Translations under genes and position numbers: made by a program | Source of the DNA: Candidatus Gastranaerophilales bacterium | GTDB lineage: Bacteria > Cyanobacteriota > Vampirovibrionia > Gastranaerophilales > Gastranaerophilaceae | Length of the DNA stretch: 7,002 nucleotides | Assembly: GCA_944323585.1 (NCBI GenBank) | Contig: CALUTA010000076.1 | Location: 1 to 7,002 of the forward strand | Direction of reading: 5' to 3' | Notes under the pieces: generated by a model | Seen by the model: only the letters and a program-made list of their open reading frames with translations | Database searches by the model: none | What the model was told of the DNA's origin: nothing | Shown here: positions 3,687 through 7,002 of the stretch, piece after piece | Numbering within the stretch: the first letter of the stretch is position 1 | Layout of the letters: each line of letters begins with the position of its first letter

Positions 3687-5414
3687 TCAACTTCTCAGAA
3701 GCATCGTTGCAAGCGGAGAGTCTGTTCGACCGTTTAGAGTTTTGTCAACTTCTCTGAGTTTTTGTGAAATCTGCTCCATTTCATCTGTCCAGATAAAGTT
3801 ATCCAGAACGTATTTTTCACCTTTTTGGAAATCTCCGTCTACCTGCACTCTGACAATTTCTGCAAGCATTTTCTTTGCTGTCGGAATCATTTTGTCAATA
3901 TTTACGTGGATTTTACCTTCACCATTCAACTCTATTGCGCCGTTTTCTATGAAATATTTAGTCTGCATAACGGTTCTGACCCTGTGCGCCTGCGAAAGCG
4001 TGGGTTTTGATTTTAGAAAATTGTCGGCAGCAAACGTAACAATCATCTGCAAAACCTGTTCATGTGTGTACATGCCCTTTTCTTCCAATAAATCCAAAAA
4101 TGCAAGTGCACCCATATCGGCTTTGTTTTCTTCAATTATGCTTTTGTATTTGCCAAGCGCCTCTGTGCCTTTGTTCGGGCCGAGAGAATGAGTGTTCTCA
4201 TGCCCGATTGTAAACCAGTGATCAGCTTCATCCAGATAATATTTGTGCTGTTCTTTGTCTAATATAGCATCAAGACGCTTTTGAAGTTTTTCTCTGTCTG
4301 AAATAAACCTGATTTGTCTGTGATAAACATTACGTCTGCCGCCTCCGATTGTCAAAGACAATTTGTCATCGTTTGGAAGATTTTCTGCGAGTGTAATCCC
4401 TGCACGATAGGCACCGACATCTCCTGCCAAAGCAACAATATCCACATCAACCATTGTCTGTTTAGATTCTTCAGTCTTTGAAATATTTTGCTCGTATTCT
4501 TCATGATAAGGCATGTTTGCAGCCAGCAAAGGAAGATATTCTTTAATCTTCAATAAAGCTTCAGTGCCCTGTTTATTGACAATTCCGACTCTTCCGCCGA
4601 GCATATCCTTTGAAACCGGAATTATATTATGCTCATCCAAAAGTGCCTTTAGTTCTTCATCTTCAATAACACTTTCAGTCATTTCATCAGCATAATTCTC
4701 TCTTGTAATCGTGAATTCCAAAGGTGTATCCTGCAATTCCGCCCATTTTTTATCAGCGTAAGCGTCAAGCATCGGATCTGCTTTTCTGAGTGCTGCGGCT
4801 TGAAGTCTTAAATATTCGTTAAAATCCTCATTTGTAGAAGTTTCGGCTGCAGCCTCAAGCTTTTCCGCCACAACTCTGAATTCTTCACTAAAATAATCAA
4901 CATAATCAATCGCTCTTAATTCATTATCTTTTCTTTCAACAATTGAACGCTGATTTAAAATTTTACGAACTTCTTCAACTTGACCTTTTTGAAGCATTCT
5001 TATTAAAATTTTATGAAAAACTTCTTTTGACAAATCCTCAGGATATAAACCTTTTCCCGGAAGTTCAGTTATTCCCTTTGCCAGATTTATTTTTGTTGAT
5101 TCCCTGTCTATTGCGCACATCCCTTTTTGTGCCTTAAACAATATTTCAGTTAATTCAGCCTGTTCATTACCTTTTAAAATCTCTTTTTCCAGAAATGTAC
5201 CAAAAGCATTATTATGGATATTATCCAATCTCATAAAAATCTTTTCTATAAAGAATGCAACTTTTACAAGATTTTTTAAAGCTTTTTTGTCCCCTTCCGC
5301 AAGATTCAAATACTCGGGAGCATCTACATCAAGCATCTTTTTTGTGCTCAAGTATTCTTTATCCGTTCTCTTTTTTAATTCTTCCAGTGAATAATTAAGT
5401 TCAAAAGTTTCCAT
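3687..5414 (-). CDS. M49 (dipeptidyl-peptidase III)-like zinc metallopeptidase
   Basis: A 575-residue protein, probably a cytoplasmic zinc exopeptidase or relative: no signal peptide or membrane helix. Zinc motif: HENTH at 405-409, followed by SLGP, then EENKAD at 428-433. By analogy with dipeptidyl peptidase III, H405, H409 and E429 would bind zinc and E406 would activate water. Classical animal DPP III has a six-residue HExxGH motif; here it is the five-residue HExxH. The HExxHxLGP...EExKAD pattern resembles the M49-like domain of plant Nudix hydrolase 3, but no Nudix domain is present. The N-terminal 220 residues are helical and rich in Glu/Lys. Substrate unknown. Start: AGGGAG at 5426-5421, 6 nt before ATG. 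It has its own strong promoter and leads a two-gene unit with the membrane protein at 3127-3675. Confidence 0.8.
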   Translation of the reverse strand: METFELNYSLEELKKRTDKEYLSTKKMLDVDAPEYLNLAEGDKKALKNLVKVAFFIEKIFMRLDNIHNNAFGTFLEKEILKGNEQAELTEILFKAQKGMCAIDRESTKINLAKGITELPGKGLYPEDLSKEVFHKILIRMLQKGQVEEVRKILNQRSIVERKDNELRAIDYVDYFSEEFRVVAEKLEAAAETSTNEDFNEYLRLQAAALRKADPMLDAYADKKWAELQDTPLEFTITRENYADEMTESVIEDEELKALLDEHNIIPVSKDMLGGRVGIVNKQGTEALLKIKEYLPLLAANMPYHEEYEQNISKTEESKQTMVDVDIVALAGDVGAYRAGITLAENLPNDDKLSLTIGGGRRNVYHRQIRFISDREKLQKRLDAILDKEQHKYYLDEADHWFTIGHENTHSLGPNKGTEALGKYKSIIEENKADMGALAFLDLLEEKGMYTHEQVLQMIVTFAADNFLKSKPTLSQAHRVRTVMQTKYFIENGAIELNGEGKIHVNIDKMIPTAKKMLAEIVRVQVDGDFQKGEKYVLDNFIWTDEMEQISQKLREVDKTLNGRTDSPLATMLLRS

Positions 5415-5444
5415 TTTTTTCTCCCTTGCATTGTCCTCAATGAA

Positions 5445-5473
5445 AGTATAACATTTTTGAAAGAAAATGTAAA
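5445..5473 (-). promoter_or_regulatory. Strong predicted promoter of the M49-like gene
   Basis: Minus strand: -35 TTTACA (5473-5468), 17-bp spacer, extended -10 TGTTATACT (5453-5445). Each hexamer matches consensus in 5/6 positions. The -35 begins immediately after the rlmH stop codon, and the predicted start near 5438 gives a leader of about 24 nt. The peptidase gene can therefore be expressed apart from mscS-rlmH. Confidence 0.75.
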
Positions 5474-5474
5474 A

Positions 5475-5945
5475 CTATTTGTGGTAAGTTTCGCCCTTAA
5501 TTATCTTGAATGCACGATAAATCTGTTCCACAAGTATCAATCTTGCAAACTGGTGCAAAAAAGTCATTTTTGACAAACTCATTTTATAGTCAGCACGATT
5601 CGACACAATAGGCGAAAGTCCGTATGATGAACCAATTACAAAAACAATTTCACTTGTACCATCTTTTGAAAGACTTTCTATTTTAGAGGCAAATTCTTCC
5701 GAGGAAAGAGGTTTTCCGTTAATCTCAAGTGTAATTACATAAGACAAAGGCTTTATATACGCAAGAATTTTTTCCGCTTCTTCATCCAAGGCTTTCGCAA
5801 TCAGATGTTCGTCTTTAATTTCGACGGGCAAAAGCTCTATTATTTCAAAATTTGCATAAGGCCTAAGCCGCTTTTGAAATTCTTCTATTCCGTCTTTTAA
5901 GAATTTCTCTTTCAGTTTGCCTAATGCAATAACTTTTATAATCAT
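5475..5945 (-). CDS. rlmH: 23S rRNA (pseudouridine-1915-N3)-methyltransferase RlmH
   Basis: SPOUT-class methyltransferase that uses S-adenosylmethionine to methylate N3 of pseudouridine 1915 in helix 69 of 23S rRNA, acting on the assembled 70S ribosome as a homodimer. Length (156 residues) equals the family norm. Visible: N-terminal MIIKVIALGKLKEKF, the strand YVITLEINGKPLSSEEFA (about 69-86), the knot region FVIGSSYGLS (102-111), then SLSKMTFLHQFARLILVEQ (123-141), IYRAF (142-146) and the C-terminal YHK end (154-156). The cofactor loop has IGSSYG where many homologues have IGG-x-x-G, a mild variation. The start overlaps the mscS stop as ATGA with no good Shine-Dalgarno, so translation is probably coupled to mscS. 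Confidence 0.97.
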   Translation of the reverse strand: MIIKVIALGKLKEKFLKDGIEEFQKRLRPYANFEIIELLPVEIKDEHLIAKALDEEAEKILAYIKPLSYVITLEINGKPLSSEEFASKIESLSKDGTSEIVFVIGSSYGLSPIVSNRADYKMSLSKMTFLHQFARLILVEQIYRAFKIIKGETYHK

Positions 5946-6814
5946 AAACTTGCACCGGATTTTTCAATATATACAGAAGTTGACGGGAATGCGAAATCCA
6001 AACCTTCCGCTCTGAATTGTTTTACAGCTTCCAGCAAAAATGCAGACTGAATTTTCTTCCACTCATTGTAAGAGCCGGTTTTTGCATAAGCTATGCATCT
6101 TATATTTATTGAACTTGAATCAAGAGTATCTAAAAAGACAACATAGTCGTCATGAATATTCTTGTTCTCTTTCAGAATACTTTCCAATATATGTATTGCT
6201 CTTTCAAGTTTTTCATTTGAAGTATCGTAAGTCAAAGTGAATACTTCATTAATTCTTCTCTTTTTAGCGGCGCTGACATTGCATATATTGCCGTTTGAAG
6301 CAGAACTGTTCGGAACAAGATACAAAAAATTATCTAAAGTTCTGATTTTGGTAGACATCAGATTGACATCTTCAACATAACCTTCAACACCGTTTACGAT
6401 AACATAATCACCTATACGATAAGCTTTGTCGCTGAATATGGAAAGAGTTCCAAAAACATTTGCGATTGTAGCGTTTGCAGCGAAGCCTACAGCCAAACCT
6501 GTAATTCCGAAACCTGTAATCAGCGATGTAACTGAATAGCCGAAACTTTGTAAAAATGAGGCAACTATAAAGAATACTATTAAAAATTTAAAGATTTTTT
6601 CCAGAATCGGTAAAAACTGAATTAATTGAGTTTTAGAATCTTTCGCAAGGATATGCTGCTTAAGCTTGCTGCTGAACATATCAACGATTTTAAACAAAAG
6701 CACAATTATAAAGACATTAATAACAATGCCGACAAAAAAATCCATATGAGTAGATTTAAGAAGTTTGTCGAGTTTTTCAAAATGTTCAATAATGCTGTCA
6801 ATAAATTCCATCAT
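5942..6814 (-). CDS. mscS: Small-conductance mechanosensitive channel, MscS family
   Basis: Inner-membrane channel that opens under membrane tension to release solutes during hypo-osmotic shock; functions as a homoheptamer in known members. 290 residues from the ATG at 6814: membrane helices at about 26-44, 68-90 and the pore helix 94-127, then the MscS beta domain (FSDKAYRIGDYVIVNGVEGYVEDV, about 127-150) and the C-terminal alpha/beta domain. The pore helix reads GLAVGFAANATIAN (106-119): the E. coli gate residue L105 is kept, L109 is Phe, and the G113 kink position is Ala; Phe at the gate is common in the family. A TTG start at 6916 would add 34 residues but has no ribosome site and would cross both promoters. 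At 6814, AAGG (6826-6823) and AGG (6820-6818) are well placed; ATG 6811 is possible. First gene of an mscS-rlmH unit. Confidence 0.93.
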   Translation of the reverse strand: MMEFIDSIIEHFEKLDKLLKSTHMDFFVGIVINVFIIVLLFKIVDMFSSKLKQHILAKDSKTQLIQFLPILEKIFKFLIVFFIVASFLQSFGYSVTSLITGFGITGLAVGFAANATIANVFGTLSIFSDKAYRIGDYVIVNGVEGYVEDVNLMSTKIRTLDNFLYLVPNSSASNGNICNVSAAKKRRINEVFTLTYDTSNEKLERAIHILESILKENKNIHDDYVVFLDTLDSSSINIRCIAYAKTGSYNEWKKIQSAFLLEAVKQFRAEGLDFAFPSTSVYIEKSGASL

Positions 6815-6849
6815 ATACCTAACCTTAATTACATAATCCCTTGCATAAG

Positions 6850-6879
6850 AGAATAGCACAAAAAAGAAAAATATTGCAA
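6850..6879 (-). promoter_or_regulatory. Predicted promoter of mscS-rlmH
   Basis: Minus strand: -35 TTGCAA (6879-6874), 18-bp spacer, extended -10 TGCTATTCT (6858-6850). The predicted start near 6843 gives a leader of about 29 nt. The -35 hexamer is palindromic and is the same six bases used by the tRNA promoter on the other strand. Confidence 0.55.
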
Positions 6880-6902
6880 AAAAAAAATGTTTGGTATAGA
6901 AT
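6874..6902 (+). promoter_or_regulatory. Predicted promoter of tRNA-Gly
   Basis: -35 TTGCAA (6874-6879), 17-bp spacer containing a run of As, -10 TAGAAT (6897-6902). The predicted start near 6909 lies about 12 nt before the mature tRNA 5' end. Confidence 0.6.
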
Positions 6903-6920
6903 CGACATGCAAACAAATTT

Positions 6921-6993
6921 GCGGAAGTAACTCAATGGCTAGAGTCCCTGCCTTCCAAGCAGGTTGTTGCGAGTTCGAGTCTCGTCTTCCGCT
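6921..6993 (+). tRNA. tRNA-Gly (anticodon TCC)
   Basis: Full cloverleaf: acceptor GCGGAAG (6921-6927) with CTTCCGC (6986-6992); D stem ACTC/GAGT (6930-6933/6942-6945) with GG in the loop; anticodon stem CCTGC/GCAGG (6947-6951/6959-6963) with loop CTTCCAA and anticodon TCC at 6954-6956, reading GGA and probably other GGN codons; 5-nt variable loop; T stem GCGAG/CTCGT with loop TTCGAGT (6974-6980). The discriminator is T73, as usual for bacterial tRNA-Gly. CCA is not encoded (TAATAAAG follows), so it must be added after transcription. Confidence 0.97.
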
Positions 6994-7002
6994 AATAAAG
7001 AA

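Noticed and set aside
3676..3690. TTG start for the two-helix protein overlapping the M49-like stop
   Set aside because: A TTGA overlap is possible, but GAGGGA 7 nt before the ATG at 3675 is a much better initiation site.
3742..5137. Plus-strand open frames inside the M49-like gene
   Set aside because: Antisense shadows of a conserved gene with no ribosome sites or recognisable domains.
6815..6916. N-terminal extension of MscS from a TTG at 6916
   Set aside because: It has no Shine-Dalgarno, would cross the mscS and tRNA promoters, and encodes a Phe-rich stretch from an A-tract. ATG at 6814 has well-placed AAGG/AGG.

Overview
The window is an AT-rich bacterial chromosomal segment carrying seven protein genes and one tRNA gene. 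Nothing points to phage, plasmid, transposase or CRISPR content. The lineage cannot be fixed from this much sequence. Gram-negative-type housekeeping genes with good Shine-Dalgarno sites, together with repeats of the GTCATTGCGAGCG type and hairpin/heptamer intergenic repeats, fit an uncultured gut or environmental anaerobe. My low-confidence guess is Vampirovibrionia/Gastranaerophilales (non-photosynthetic relatives of cyanobacteria); Elusimicrobia-like genomes are an alternative.

Layout. Positions 1-537 hold no credible gene: they are a mosaic of degenerate intergenic repeats (a GTCATTGCGAGCG-type element, small hairpins, and three 28-bp blocks of C(T/C)TCACN heptamers). A minus-strand intrinsic terminator (538-562) ends the transcript of a divergent sigma-70 family factor (610-1515, minus). 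The sigma gene is divergent from a membrane-anchored thioredoxin-like gene (1693-2163, plus). The 177-bp region between them holds both promoters and two perfect 14-bp palindromes, 12 bp apart centre to centre, lying on the sigma promoter. After the thioredoxin terminator comes folE2 (2348-3130, plus), a type IB GTP cyclohydrolase for folate/queuosine precursor synthesis.

The right half is transcribed leftward: mscS (small mechanosensitive channel) overlaps rlmH (23S rRNA pseudouridine-1915 methyltransferase) by ATGA. Then comes an M49/dipeptidyl-peptidase-III-like zinc peptidase with its own strong promoter, followed closely by a small two-helix membrane protein of unknown function. This last gene converges on folE2, and the two stop codons share the palindrome TTAA, leaving no room for a terminator between them. 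A strong minus-strand terminator lies on the far side of folE2 (2204-2232), so the leftward operon may run antisense through all of folE2. At the right edge tRNA-Gly(TCC) is divergent from mscS, and the two predicted promoters share one palindromic -35 hexamer, TTGCAA.

I see no clearly new multi-gene system. The points most worth a second look are the sigma factor with changed promoter-contact residues and its palindromic operator-like site, the folE2 antisense arrangement with its structured leader, and the shared -35 element.
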